A DNA stretch of 64,000 nt, taken from contig JAQUMH010000004.1 in NCBI GenBank assembly GCA_028718185.1, positions 161,943 to 225,942 of the forward strand, given 5' to 3'. Under the pieces are notes generated by a model that ran no database searches, was not told where the DNA came from, and worked only from the letters and a program-made list of their open reading frames with translations. Below, piece by piece: positions 52,677-62,776 of this stretch (position 1 is the stretch's first letter; every line of letters begins with the position of its first letter). The stretch comes from Elusimicrobiota bacterium. Lineage in GTDB: Bacteria; Elusimicrobiota; UBA8919. Both the position numbers and the translations under genes were made by a program.

Positions 52677-52708
52677 GAGATTGTTGGAATCTTTCGGAAA
52701 ACAATCTC
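52677..52708 (-). promoter_or_regulatory. Inverted repeat between lolD and clpC
   Basis: GAGATTGTT (52677-52685) and AACAATCTC (52700-52708) form a perfect 9-bp dyad with a 14-base spacer that itself contains TTCCGAAAGATTCC. It straddles the lolD stop and precedes the clpC leader. It is not a CIRCE element (TTAGCACTC) or a CtsR box as known. It could be an operator or an RNA hairpin. Confidence 0.5.
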
Positions 52709-53378
52709 ATACTAACTGCCCGTCAATTATTTTTAATGTTCTTGAACACCTGTTAGCAACCTCATCATTATGGGTTGCCATTACTAAAGTAAAATTATAA
52801 TCTGCCTGAAGCTGCATTATTAAATCCATTACATTCTTTCCCGTTTGTTTATCTAAATTTCCTATCGGTTCATCTGCTATAAGTATTTTAGGCGAATTTA
52901 TTAATGCTCTTGCAATTGAAATCCTCTGCTTTTCACCGCCTGAAAGTTCGGAAGGTAAATGTCTTGCTCTATTAGAAAGCCCGACTTCAGAAATAAGCTT
53001 TTGCGCCTTCTTTTTTGATAACTGTTCATCTTCACCATAAATCATTGACGGCATCATAATATTTTCAATCGCAGAAAACTCAGGGAGAAGATTGTAAAAT
53101 TGAAAAACAAAACCAATAGATTCATTCCTATATTTTGTTAATGTTTTTTCATCTGTATCATTATCCAAACTATCAACAAAAATCACTCCTGAAGTAACTC
53201 TATCCATAAGTCCCAAAATATGCAAAAGCGTTGATTTACCTGCCCCGGAAGGACCTACAAGCGATACGGTTTCACCTTTTTTTATATTTAAAGAAACCCC
53301 TTTAAGAACAGATATTTCTACTTTATCACTAATATAATTCTTAACTATATTTTCCGTTCTTATAATAAAACTATTCAT
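52707..53378 (-). CDS. lolD: Lipoprotein-releasing ABC transporter ATPase LolD
   Basis: A 223-residue ABC ATPase: Walker A GPSGAGKSTLLHILG near residue 41, Q-loop FQFYNLLPEFSA, signature LSGGEKQRISIARAL near residue 143 and Walker B ILIADEPIGNLD. It releases lipoproteins from the inner membrane with LolC/E, whose gene is just upstream, and passes them to LolA (34192-34857). Confidence 0.93.
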   Translation of the reverse strand: MNSFIIRTENIVKNYISDKVEISVLKGVSLNIKKGETVSLVGPSGAGKSTLLHILGLMDRVTSGVIFVDSLDNDTDEKTLTKYRNESIGFVFQFYNLLPEFSAIENIMMPSMIYGEDEQLSKKKAQKLISEVGLSNRARHLPSELSGGEKQRISIARALINSPKILIADEPIGNLDKQTGKNVMDLIMQLQADYNFTLVMATHNDEVANRCSRTLKIIDGQLV

Positions 53379-53393
53379 TACCCCTCACTTTGT

Positions 53394-53487
53394 TCGGGAA
53401 CACGAATTATCACGAATTTTTAAAAATATCACTAATAAATCATCACGAATTTTATGACACTCACGAATAAATCATCACGAATATTTG
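53394..53487. repeat. CACGAAT-type repeat cluster between lolC and lolD
   Basis: Repeated ACACGAATTATCACGAATTTTT, ATCATCACGAATTTTATG, CACTCACGAATAAATCATCACGAAT. The same phrase starts the cluster at 37036-37152. It separates two genes that normally lie close together. Confidence 0.75.
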
Positions 53488-53490
53488 CGA

Positions 53491-54678
53491 TTACTCGTAT
53501 CTTAAGGCTTCGCCTGGTTCTATTTTGCTTCCTTTCCATGCAGGGTAAGATGCCGCTAAAAGGGTTATAATTATACTAACAACAACTATCAGGAGTATAT
53601 CTGAAAAAACAATTTTTACCGGTAATCTATCAATATAATAAACATCAGCAGGCAGTTTTATAAATTTATATCTTTTTAAAATAAACGATACGAAAATACC
53701 TAAAACACAACCAACTGTTGTACCAATTATTCCAATTATAAAACCAAGATTTAAAAATATTTTCATAATTGATGTCGATTGTGTCCCGATTGCTTTCAGA
53801 ATACCTATTGAATGTATTTTTTCAACTGTAGTTACAATTAAAAGGGAAATTACGTTGAAAGTTGCAACAACAACTATAAGAGTTAATATTAAAAACATCA
53901 TGAATTTTTCAAGTTTTAATGCCGAAAAAAGATTTTTATTCATTTCACCCCATGATTTTACTGTATAACCAAAATCTAATTTTTTCCTGATTGCCTGCGA
54001 TATTTCATCTGCTTTGAAAAGATCATCTGTCTTTAACCCGACTCCGATAATCCCATCTTTTCCAAAAAGCCGCTTCCCATCAGACATATTTAAATATACA
54101 AGTGTTGAATCATATTCATACATACCTGATTCAAATATATCAGCAACAGTAAACATTTCCATCCTTGGTATAATACCGAAAGCAGACGTTTCACCAAAAG
54201 GAGAAACAAGTATTATCTTATCACCGATAGAAATCAGCAGATTTTTTGAAAGTTCCGAACCGATGAAAACCGTTTTTTCTTTTAGTACATTTATATTTCT
54301 GTTTCTTAGTGTTTTTTCAAGTGAAATTATGTTCTTTTCTTCGTCCGGAATTATCCCTTTTACAATTACACCCGAGGCATTTCTGCCTTTTCTTAAAATC
54401 ATCTGACCATAAACAAATTTTGAGGAATTTTTTATACCGGGTAAATTAATGGCTTCCTTTGGAATTTCCGAATCGGAGTAAATCGTAATATGCGGACTTA
54501 AGGATAAAATCTTTTCTTTTATATCTGACTGAAAACCATTCATTACAGAAAGTGTAATCACGAGCGCCATGACTCCTACTGCAATTCCTGAAATAGAAAT
54601 TATTGTAAGTAACGCACTGAAAAACTTTCTTCTTGTTGCCCAAAAATATCTTAATGCAATAAATCTTTCAAAATTCAT
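53491..54678 (-). CDS. lolC: Lipoprotein-releasing ABC transporter permease LolC/LolE
   Basis: A 395-residue permease with four membrane segments (near 25-45, 260-285, 310-335, 355-380) around a large periplasmic domain. Conserved pieces are [20 protein letters not shown] at the N-terminus and [20 protein letters not shown] before the third helix (FtsX domain). It overlaps lysS by 4 bases. In this genome a single LolC/E-type gene may form a homodimer (inference). Confidence 0.92.
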   Translation of the reverse strand: MNFERFIALRYFWATRRKFFSALLTIISISGIAVGVMALVITLSVMNGFQSDIKEKILSLSPHITIYSDSEIPKEAINLPGIKNSSKFVYGQMILRKGRNASGVIVKGIIPDEEKNIISLEKTLRNRNINVLKEKTVFIGSELSKNLLISIGDKIILVSPFGETSAFGIIPRMEMFTVADIFESGMYEYDSTLVYLNMSDGKRLFGKDGIIGVGLKTDDLFKADEISQAIRKKLDFGYTVKSWGEMNKNLFSALKLEKFMMFLILTLIVVVATFNVISLLIVTTVEKIHSIGILKAIGTQSTSIMKIFLNLGFIIGIIGTTVGCVLGIFVSFILKRYKFIKLPADVYYIDRLPVKIVFSDILLIVVVSIIITLLAASYPAWKGSKIEPGEALRYE

Positions 54679-56117
54679 TTTATCGGTTTAAGCAAAGGGA
54701 ATAGAATTACATCCCGTATTGATGGTGAATTTGTGAATAACATTACCATTCTGTCAATACCTATGCCTAAACCGCCTGTTGGAGGCATACCATGTTCAAT
54801 TGCGATTAAAAAATCCTCATCTAACTTGTCTTCATTCCCGCCTTTCACCTGTTCTTCTAAACGTTTCCGCTGTTCAACTGGATCATTTAATTCAGAAAAA
54901 GCATTGCCCATTTCCCTGCCGTAAATAAAAGGTTCAAAACGCTCAACAAGACCCGGGTTGTCTTTCTTCTGTTTTGCCAGCGGAGATATTTCTACCGGGT
55001 AATCTATAATAAAAGTCGGCTGGATTAAATTCCTTTCCACCTCTTCTTCAAATATAATATTTATCAATTCCCCTTTGCTTAATTTATCAAGATTTTTCAA
55101 ATCTATTTCCCATGCCTTTTTCTTAATAAACTCTTTTAATTCAGATTCTGTACTTGTTTCGGTATCAATTCCCGCATATTCCTTCACCGACTGGAACATT
55201 GTCATACGCTTCCACGGCGGTTTAATGTTTATTTTTTCATTCTGGTATATAATTTCATGACTTCCGGTTATCTTTACTGCAACCTCACTAAAAATATCTT
55301 CTGTAAGTTTCATCATATCATTGTAATCAGCGTAAGCTTCATACAACTCAAGCATAGTGAACTCAGGATTATGTTTTATTGATATACCTTCGTTTCTGAA
55401 ATTGCGGTTGATTTCAAAAACTTTTTCAAAACCACCTACTATTAACCGCTTTAAATATAACTCAGGTGCTATTCTTAAAAACAAATCAATATCAAATGTA
55501 TTATGATGAGTAATGAATGGTTTAGCAGCGGCACCACCTGCAATGGGCTGCATCATAGGGGTTTCAACTTCTATAAAACTACGGTCTTCTAAAAATTTCC
55601 TTATAATATTAATTATTTGACTTCTGACAAGAAACGTATTCTTAACTTCAGGATTTGCTATTAAATCAAGGTATCTCTGACGGTATCTAGTTTCAACATC
55701 TTTTAATCCGTGCCATTTTTCAGGAAGACTTCTCAATGATTTAGATAATAATTCAAATTTTTCAACACGTATTGTTGTTTCACCGGTTTTTGTCTTAAAC
55801 ACGGTACCTTCAACACCGATAAAATCGCCTATATCAAAAAGTTCAAACACTTTATATTTTTCAATTCCAACAATATCCTGTTTAATATATAATTGTATTT
55901 TTGACGAGAAATCTTCAATTATCAGAAATGCTGCTTTTCCCATTTTCCTGATAGCTAAAATTCTCCCTCCTGCTGAAACGTTGCCGGAAGGAATTTCACT
56001 AAGTATCTTTGCGGCTGTTGTTGTAGCAACAAATTTATTCGGGTACGGGTTTATTCCGTAGGTTTTTAATTGCTCTATTTTTTCCAGACGCTGTGTAAAT
56101 ATTTCTTCTTCAGCCAT
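54675..56117 (-). CDS. lysS: Lysyl-tRNA synthetase, class II
   Basis: A 480-residue class II synthetase. The N-terminal OB-fold anticodon-binding domain covers residues about 45-150. Motif 1 is [18 protein letters not shown] near 175, motif 2 is [20 protein letters not shown] near 237, and motif 3 is [13 protein letters not shown] near the C-terminus. It charges tRNA-Lys. It follows the response-regulator gene by 29 bases. Confidence 0.97.
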   Translation of the reverse strand: MAEEEIFTQRLEKIEQLKTYGINPYPNKFVATTTAAKILSEIPSGNVSAGGRILAIRKMGKAAFLIIEDFSSKIQLYIKQDIVGIEKYKVFELFDIGDFIGVEGTVFKTKTGETTIRVEKFELLSKSLRSLPEKWHGLKDVETRYRQRYLDLIANPEVKNTFLVRSQIINIIRKFLEDRSFIEVETPMMQPIAGGAAAKPFITHHNTFDIDLFLRIAPELYLKRLIVGGFEKVFEINRNFRNEGISIKHNPEFTMLELYEAYADYNDMMKLTEDIFSEVAVKITGSHEIIYQNEKINIKPPWKRMTMFQSVKEYAGIDTETSTESELKEFIKKKAWEIDLKNLDKLSKGELINIIFEEEVERNLIQPTFIIDYPVEISPLAKQKKDNPGLVERFEPFIYGREMGNAFSELNDPVEQRKRLEEQVKGGNEDKLDEDFLIAIEHGMPPTGGLGIGIDRMVMLFTNSPSIRDVILFPLLKPIK

Positions 56118-56146
56118 TATTTTAATACCCCCTACTTTAATATCCC

Positions 56147-56512
56147 TTACTTTAACACACCCGCAACTTTTGCCCTTAATATTTTCGGGTCAAACGGTTT
56201 TTCTATATACGCAACAATATTTTTTTCTAATCCAAATAAATCCTGCATACCGGTTTTAGCAGTAACTATAATTATCGGGATATTCGCAGTTTTTTCATCT
56301 GCCTGAAGCCGTTTATGAACACTGTAACCATCCATTTTCGGCAGCATTATATCAAGCAAAATCAAGTCCGGCTTGTAAGATATAACACATTTTACCGCTT
56401 CCTCGCCATCATAAGCAGTAAAAGCTTTGTGTCCATCCTTCTCAACTAAGAAAACTAATAAATCCGAAACTGATATTTCATCTTCAACAATAAGTACCTT
56501 TTTTTTTGTCAT
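56147..56512 (-). CDS. Single-domain response regulator (CheY-like)
   Basis: A 121-residue receiver domain without an output domain. Acidic pocket VEDE (E10, D11), phosphoacceptor D54 in [13 protein letters not shown], the switch threonine in IIIVTAKT and the lysine in IEKPFDP are all present. It acts by protein-protein contact; its kinase is not here. It lies between prfB and lysS. Confidence 0.92.
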   Translation of the reverse strand: MTKKKVLIVEDEISVSDLLVFLVEKDGHKAFTAYDGEEAVKCVISYKPDLILLDIMLPKMDGYSVHKRLQADEKTANIPIIIVTAKTGMQDLFGLEKNIVAYIEKPFDPKILRAKVAGVLK

Positions 56513-56653
56513 AAAACAAACACCCCAATATAAAATTACAGTACAACCGCCATTGCAAACTAATTGCTATAGTAATTTCAATAACAAAATTGCCCTCAAG
56601 AACATTTTGGGTATATAAATAAGTATTATTACTAACGGTTTATTATAGTAAAA

Positions 56654-57773
56654 TTATACGGTTTTGTCAAGGCATTTTTGGGTCTTCTGCGAGAGGTAGG
56701 AATTAATGAACGGATCAATATCTCCGTCCATTACTTTTGAAATATTACCTGTTTCATAATCAGTCCTGTGGTCTTTCACCAATTGATAAGGCATAAAAAC
56801 ATAACTCCTTATCTGGTTTCCCCATGCAATACTTCCTTTTTCATCATAGTGTTTCTCTACTTTTGCACGTTTTTTTTCCTGTTCTAATTCATATAGTTTC
56901 GCTTTTAAAAGTTTCATAGCAGTCCCTTTATTTTTAAACTGAGAACGTTCATTCTGAGATTGAACAACTATATTTGTCGGTAAATGTGTTATTCTTACCG
57001 CTGAATCAGTTTTCTGAAGATACTGACCGCCATGACCTGAAGCTCTATAAGTATCAATTCGCATATCACTTTCAGCAATTTCTATTTTTATATCGTCTTC
57101 CATTTCCGGAATTACATCAACAGAGGCAAAAGATGTATGCCTTCTCTTGTTTGCGTCAAACGGTGAAATTCTAACTAACCTGTGAACACCTATCTCAGCC
57201 TTTAAATATCCATAAGCATATTCGCCTTTAACTATAAATGTTATTGATTTTACGCCAGCTTCTTCACCATCAAGGATATCAACGATTTCAACTGAAAAAC
57301 TTCTCTTTTCCGACCATCTCAGATACATTCTCAAAAGCATTTCCGCCCAATCACAGGCTTCCGTACCGCCTGCACCGGAATGAATTGATACGATTGCATT
57401 GTTTTTGTCAAACTCACCGGAAAGTTTTAGCTGTAAATCCATTAAAGAAACTTCTGATTCAATTTTTTCAAGTGAATTTTTCATATCATTTTCCATTGAA
57501 GTATCACTTTCAACTTCTGCAATAGAAAGCAATTCTTCAATTTCAATAATTTCTTTTCTTACTTTTTCATATTTTGTAATTTGTGATTTTAACGCGGTTA
57601 GATTTTGCATTGTTTTCTGGGCTTCAAAAGGATTATTCCAGAAGTCTGGCTGGGAGGTTTTTTTTTCGATATCCGAAATTTCTTTATTTTTACTTTCTAC
57701 ATCAAAGATACCTCCCAATATTATTAGTTTTACTTATTAACTTTTTGACTTGTTCTTTCAATTCTGATAACAT
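56654..57773 (-). CDS. prfB: Peptide chain release factor 2 with programmed +1 frameshift
   Basis: Terminates at UGA and UAA. ORF1 starts at the ATG at 57773 (MLSELKEQVKKL), and after 23 codons reaches CTT TGA at 57707-57702. A +1 shift on CTT continues as DVESKNKEIS in the main frame. The SPF specificity tripeptide (RISPFDANKRR) and the catalytic GGQ (GHGGQYLQKTDSAV) are present; the usual HVN after GGQ is YLQ here. It starts 3 bases after the araB stop. Confidence 0.94.
57702..57719 (-). other. Programmed +1 frameshift site of prfB
   Basis: The minus strand reads ATT GGG AGG TAT CTT TGA T. An internal Shine-Dalgarno-like GGGAGG precedes CTT TGA by 3 bases, as in the E. coli RF2 site (AGG GGG TAT CTT TGA C). 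The stop is UGA, read by RF2 itself, so low RF2 favours the shift. Confidence 0.93.
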
Positions 57774-57776
57774 TTA

Positions 57777-59480
57777 TTATCTTACCCCATTTTTAATTTT
57801 CAATAAGGTCTTCATTACATGATACAAATTAGACGAGAACTCTTTTGTACCAAAAATATCATGCAATTGCTTATATAATCCGAATAATTCCCGGTAAATT
57901 TTGTGATTTTCAAGATTAGGCTGATATTCAACACTTTTCAAACCGCACATAACCGCCTGTGCTTCTTCTACAGTATCGTACCCGCCTTTTTCCCTGCCTG
58001 CTGCAACTGAACCAAAAATTGACGCGCCTAAAGCACAAGTCTGAGATGACCGCGAAATCTTCATCGGCCTGTTAAATACATCCGCATATATCTGCATTAA
58101 TAAAGGATTTTTCTCAGCAATACCGCCGCAATTTACCACTTCTTTTACCTTAACTCCATATTCCTCAAACCGGTCAATAATTATTCTCGCCCCAAATGCT
58201 GTTGCCTCTATAAGAGCACGATAAATTTCTTCCGGTTTTGTATGCAGCGTTTGCCCTATAAGTAAGCCTGATAATTTTGCATCAACCAATACTGTCCTGT
58301 TACCATTATTCCAGTCAAGCGCAATTAGCCCGCTTTCTCCAGGAAATAATTTGGATGCTTTATTGGTAACAATCTGATGTAAATCCGTTTTTTTGGAACT
58401 TACTTTAAAATATTCCCGTGACACATAATTCTTTACAAACCAATTAAAAATATCACCGACTGCTGACTGTCCGGCTTCTAAACCGAAATATCCAGGTATA
58501 ATTGAACCATCAACAATACCGCATAAACCGGGAATATCCGCAAGCTTTTCTGTATTTGGTGCAACCATCATATCACAAGTTGAAGTACCAATAATTTTAG
58601 TCAATGTACCAGGTTTTATACCTGCACCTACGGCACCCATATGGGCATCAAAAGCACCTACACTTATCGCTACATCTTCTCTTAATCCGAACTCCTTAGC
58701 ATAGTGAGAAGAAATTGTTCCAGCTTTAACACCGGCAGGATATGCTTTAGTATAAAGCCGGTTTCTAAGTTCTGATAATTTTGGATTCAGTACTCCAAGA
58801 AATTCTTTAGATGGTAATCCGCCCCATTGTGAATTATACATCGCTTTATGCCCGGCAGCACAAACACTTCTCATAAGTTCTGTCGGTTTTTGCCGTCCTA
58901 TCAGAAGTCCAGGTATATAATCGGCAAACTCTACCCAACTATATGCCGCATCAAAAACAGCAGGAGCAACTCGTGAACAATGAAGTATTTTAGACCAAAA
59001 CCACTCGGAAGAATACACATTGCCGCACTTTGACAGATAAGGTTCATTACGTTCTTTTGCAAGCTTAGTAATTTCTTCTGCTTCTGCATAACCTGAATGG
59101 TCTTTCCATAACCATGCCATAGCATTAATGTTACTCTTAAATTCTTTACTGAATGCGATAGGCTGTCCCAGTTCATCTACAGGAATAGGTGTACTTCCGG
59201 TCGTATCAACACCAATACCTATTATATTCTCTTTATTAAATCCTTTAATTTTTCCTGTAGATTTTAAAACACCTTTTATTGATATTTCAAGACCTTTTAC
59301 ATAATCAACAGGATGCTGTCGTGCCACATTAGGATTTTTAGTATCTAATATTATCCCGTCAATCCCTTTTTCATAATTAAATATGCAAGAACCTATTTCT
59401 TCACCATTACCAATATCAACTATGACTGCTCTTACTGAATTAGTCCCGTAATCTACCCCGATTGTATATTTTTTACTCAT
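57777..59480 (-). CDS. araB: L-ribulokinase
   Basis: A 567-residue FGGY-family kinase, about the length of E. coli AraB. It starts with KKYTIGVDYGTNSVRAVIVD, the ATP-site phosphate motif, and has IGVDTTGSTPIPVD near residue 90 and GIAEKNPLLMQIYADVFN near residue 435-452. GGGGGTG lies 7-8 bases before the ATG at 59480; the frame is open upstream but that stretch is written in short CGCACTA repeats. It phosphorylates L-ribulose in arabinose use; no araA or araD is adjacent, so another pentulose is possible. Confidence 0.9.
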   Translation of the reverse strand: MSKKYTIGVDYGTNSVRAVIVDIGNGEEIGSCIFNYEKGIDGIILDTKNPNVARQHPVDYVKGLEISIKGVLKSTGKIKGFNKENIIGIGVDTTGSTPIPVDELGQPIAFSKEFKSNINAMAWLWKDHSGYAEAEEITKLAKERNEPYLSKCGNVYSSEWFWSKILHCSRVAPAVFDAAYSWVEFADYIPGLLIGRQKPTELMRSVCAAGHKAMYNSQWGGLPSKEFLGVLNPKLSELRNRLYTKAYPAGVKAGTISSHYAKEFGLREDVAISVGAFDAHMGAVGAGIKPGTLTKIIGTSTCDMMVAPNTEKLADIPGLCGIVDGSIIPGYFGLEAGQSAVGDIFNWFVKNYVSREYFKVSSKKTDLHQIVTNKASKLFPGESGLIALDWNNGNRTVLVDAKLSGLLIGQTLHTKPEEIYRALIEATAFGARIIIDRFEEYGVKVKEVVNCGGIAEKNPLLMQIYADVFNRPMKISRSSQTCALGASIFGSVAAGREKGGYDTVEEAQAVMCGLKSVEYQPNLENHKIYRELFGLYKQLHDIFGTKEFSSNLYHVMKTLLKIKNGVR

Positions 59481-59573
59481 CGTTCTACACCCCCAATTTA
59501 AAAGATAGTGTGATGAAACAATATAGTGCGATATTGCGGTAGTGCGATGGTTTTTCTTATGCAATTACACTTT

Positions 59574-60791
59574 CTACTTCAACAGGTCGCAAATATTTAT
59601 GTTTTTTAAATCTACAAATTTATCGAAATCTTCTTCTGTGTCTTTATATTTTTCTTTAATTTCTCTAACATCATCAATATTCGCTAAAAAAATATCTACA
59701 ATCTCTGCATCAAATTGTTTGCCGCTTTCTTCTTTAAGTATTTTAATCACTTTTTCTTCAGGAAATGCTTCTTTATAACACCTTTTTGAAGAAAGCGCAT
59801 CATAAACATCAGCAAGAGCAACAATTCTTCCTTCGATAGGAATTTCCTCACCTTTTAACCGCTGCGGATAACCCGTACCATCAACTTTTTCATGATGAGA
59901 TAATGCAACAATTCTTGATTTCTTTATAACGTTTACTTCAGAATCTTTTAACACCATTGCTCCGATAACAGTATGTTGTTCCATTGTTTTTCTTTCTTCC
60001 GGAGTAAGTATGCCCGGTTTCTGAAGGATTGAGTCCGGTATACCCAATTTTCCTATGTCATGCATAGGGGACGACCAGAAAATTAAATCTGTTTCTTCTT
60101 TTGAAAAGCCTTTTTTTTCTGCTATAAGTTCAGAATAATAACTTACCCGCTTAATATGATTTGCTGTTTCTTTATCTCTATATTCCGCTGCTGCACTAAG
60201 ACGAAAGATGGTATCCACATGGGCACTTTTTAAATCACTTGTAAGTTTAGCGTTTTGAATTGCTACCGCTGCCTGGGAAGAAAAAGAAGATGTTATTTTT
60301 TGATGCGCCTTAGTAAAGGGAACAACAAGATTTCCTCGCATAGAGTTTATTAATTGAAGCACTCCTATAATTTTATCGTCACAACCCAGCATAGGGACTA
60401 CAAGCATTGAAATTGTTTCATAACCGTATTTCCTGTCAATTGTTGAATAGTACTGGTATTCCGTATCGGCAGGAATATTTTGAACATTTGGTATATTAAG
60501 CGACCTGGAAGTAAGAGCTACATACCCGGATATGCTTTTTTTTGTTATTGGTATCTCAAAACTTTTAAAAATTTCACGGGTTTTCTTTTCGCCCCATCTT
60601 TTAAAATATGTGTTTGACCGGCTTGTCTTAAAAATAAGCTTATCGCCTTCCACAAGATAAATGGAACCGCTGTCCGCATTCGTCAATCTTTGTGCTTCCG
60701 AAAGAATCATATCCAGAAGAGTATCCAAATCATGAACGGATGAAAGTGCAATTCCAACATTTAACAGTTTTTCAAAATCTCTTGATAACAT
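59574..60791 (-). CDS. GAF-HD-GYP domain protein (probable cyclic-di-GMP phosphodiesterase)
   Basis: A 405-residue cytosolic protein. A GAF sensor domain (residues about 20-180) precedes an HD-GYP domain with SPMHDIGKLGIPDSILQKPG near residue 240 and HHEKVDGTGYPQRLKGEEIP near residue 297. HD-GYP enzymes degrade cyclic di-GMP. It stands 10 bases downstream of the PilZ-TPR gene, so an effector and a hydrolase for the same messenger are neighbours. Confidence 0.9.
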   Translation of the reverse strand: MLSRDFEKLLNVGIALSSVHDLDTLLDMILSEAQRLTNADSGSIYLVEGDKLIFKTSRSNTYFKRWGEKKTREIFKSFEIPITKKSISGYVALTSRSLNIPNVQNIPADTEYQYYSTIDRKYGYETISMLVVPMLGCDDKIIGVLQLINSMRGNLVVPFTKAHQKITSSFSSQAAVAIQNAKLTSDLKSAHVDTIFRLSAAAEYRDKETANHIKRVSYYSELIAEKKGFSKEETDLIFWSSPMHDIGKLGIPDSILQKPGILTPEERKTMEQHTVIGAMVLKDSEVNVIKKSRIVALSHHEKVDGTGYPQRLKGEEIPIEGRIVALADVYDALSSKRCYKEAFPEEKVIKILKEESGKQFDAEIVDIFLANIDDVREIKEKYKDTEEDFDKFVDLKNINICDLLK

Positions 60792-60801
60792 ATTTTACTC
60801 T

Positions 60802-62376
60802 TTAAAACTTTTTTAGAACTTTTTTAAATTCGACTTTATTTTTCATCTCACTGAATTCGTATGAATTTTTTGCCAGGTCAACATATGTTTTATCTAATGA
60901 AACCGCTTTACCAAGCAATGAAATTGCTTTTGAAGTATCATCCTGAAGAGCATATAACTGTGCAAGATTAAAAAATATTCTCGCCGATTGAGGATTTATA
61001 TTCAGTGCGTTCTGATAACATTCAATTGCAGGAGTATAAAATCCTTTCTTCCTATAAATAAGCCCGAGCCACTCATAAGCCTGTGCAAAATCATTTTTCC
61101 TGACAATTGCTTTAAAAAAATTAAATATTGATTCGTCTTGTTCCTTTTCATTTTCCATTATTCCCATTTCAAAATATTCAACTGCAGTTTTTTGTAAATT
61201 CGCCTTGCTTAAATATAATATTGCATTTTTATAATAACCCTTAACTCCGTAAACCTTACCAATCGATAAATATACTTCATCTTCTAATTTTAAATCAGAG
61301 GGTATATTTTTAAATACATTCACCGCTTCGTCATAATTCTTATCTTTTTCATAACAAACTCCAAGATAAACCTTAGCGTCTGTGTTTTGAGGTAAAATAT
61401 AGTTTGCTTTTTTAATGCAAATAAACGCTTCTTTTACCTTATTAAACCTTATATTTAATTTTCCAAGTTCCATAAGTGCAGTAAACATATCAGGCTTTAT
61501 TTTAACAATTCTCTCATACTCTTTTTCAGCGTTAGCATACATTTTCATCTTGTTATATACTTCCGCAAGTTTTAAACGCACATTTATATCGTCCGGCTTA
61601 TATTTTAATACAATATTATAATTACTTACAGCCGAATTATAATTAGAAACTAGAAATTTATTCTGAGCATTTGCAATAATAATTTCCGTGATTTTATCTT
61701 TTGAGAAAAGTCCTACTATTAAAATAAAAACAAAACCCAAAAACACATAGTAGCCTGGATGAATATTATCCCGACTGCGTTCCCTAATCACTGATTTCAC
61801 ATCAGGTGTTTTTGCTGCGGACGAAAAACCTATCTGCTGTAAATCTTCCTCTTCCGTTTCTTTTTCCACCTTCATAGTCGTTGACTGAATATTTTGTATG
61901 CTTATTTCAGATGTATCTTTTTCGCCATCAGTTGTTGTAATTAATCTATTTTCTTTGTTACACAATATTTTAAACTTACACTCTTCAAAACAATAATTTT
62001 TATCTTCACTACTTCTTTTTTTTATACATCCATCATAATTCCCGGCAAGGAGAGTCAGCATTTCAACGGTTGGTTCATCTATTTCAGTAAACAGGACCCC
62101 CACTTCATATTGACTTATACCTTTTTCAAGACGAATAACCTTCCCTTTTACTTCAAAAGATTTAATACCCCTCAAACGAATATAAAGTGAAAAAATAAAA
62201 TATTTCGGTATCGGTTCATTTATAATCAATCCAATCCCGCCCGCAGATATCTTTACAATTTTCCCAATAATAGGTTCCTGAAAAAACGGCGGTGAAAAAT
62301 GAATTTCAACCGGTTCGGAAATATTTTCGATTACAGGAAATCTTATATGTTTTCGCCTTTCATTTATATCAGCCAT
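60802..62376 (-). CDS. PilZ-TPR membrane protein
   Basis: A 524-residue protein. N-terminal PilZ domain (residues 1-110) with RRKHIRFPV and KISAGGIGL, the RxxxR and (D/N)xSxxG cyclic-di-GMP contacts (here the latter reads KISAGG). One membrane helix near residue 215-230, then about eight TPR repeats to the C-terminus, for example ARIFFNLAQLYALQDDTSKA. It would couple cyclic-di-GMP binding inside to protein assembly outside. Which machine it serves is unknown. Confidence 0.85.
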   Translation of the reverse strand: MADINERRKHIRFPVIENISEPVEIHFSPPFFQEPIIGKIVKISAGGIGLIINEPIPKYFIFSLYIRLRGIKSFEVKGKVIRLEKGISQYEVGVLFTEIDEPTVEMLTLLAGNYDGCIKKRSSEDKNYCFEECKFKILCNKENRLITTTDGEKDTSEISIQNIQSTTMKVEKETEEEDLQQIGFSSAAKTPDVKSVIRERSRDNIHPGYYVFLGFVFILIVGLFSKDKITEIIIANAQNKFLVSNYNSAVSNYNIVLKYKPDDINVRLKLAEVYNKMKMYANAEKEYERIVKIKPDMFTALMELGKLNIRFNKVKEAFICIKKANYILPQNTDAKVYLGVCYEKDKNYDEAVNVFKNIPSDLKLEDEVYLSIGKVYGVKGYYKNAILYLSKANLQKTAVEYFEMGIMENEKEQDESIFNFFKAIVRKNDFAQAYEWLGLIYRKKGFYTPAIECYQNALNINPQSARIFFNLAQLYALQDDTSKAISLLGKAVSLDKTYVDLAKNSYEFSEMKNKVEFKKVLKKF

Positions 62377-62443
62377 ATTGTTAAAATACGCGGCTTCGCC
62401 GCAAGATTATCCTTAGACTCTGAAGGCCTCAGGACCAAAGGGC

Positions 62444-62713
62444 GCAGATTTTAAAAGAGACTACACAGATGACTATAAATTGTGTTTCCTTTCGCCTTTT
62501 ATCAAGGTGGTAAGCTTGTCGAACTATAATCTGTATAATCTGTCGTTTAATCGGTGTAATCAGAAATTGTTTGGATTTTCAAACTATTTAAATATACAAA
62601 TTTTATTGACAACTGTCAAGATATTTTATAGTATCTTAGTAGTAAACGCGAATGAACGCAAATAAAAAAGGAACGCAAATATATGCGAATAATTCGCGAC
62701 AATTCGCGTTGAA
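62444..62713. repeat. GATTACA- and GCGAAT-type repeats upstream of the radical SAM gene
   Basis: GGGCGCAGATTTTAAAAGAG, CTACACAGATGACTATAA, TATAATCTGTCG and AATCGGTGTAATCAGAAATT (62444-62570) match the GATTACA family. From 62640 come repeated AACGCGAATGAACGCAAATA and AATTCGCGACAATTCGCG. The promoter of the next gene lies between. Confidence 0.65.
62606..62634 (+). promoter_or_regulatory. Probable promoter of the radical SAM gene
   Basis: TTGACA (62606-62611) followed by TATAGT (62627-62632, 15-bp spacer) or TAGTAT (62629-62634, 17 bp). TTGACA and TGTCAA (62606-62611 and 62614-62619) form a short dyad over the -35 box. The leader would be about 140 bases long. Confidence 0.5.
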
Positions 62714-62776
62714 TTGGCTATCATTTACGTTTCTGAACGAACCTGCCTAACGGTAGGCAGGAGTGAGGATTATCTC

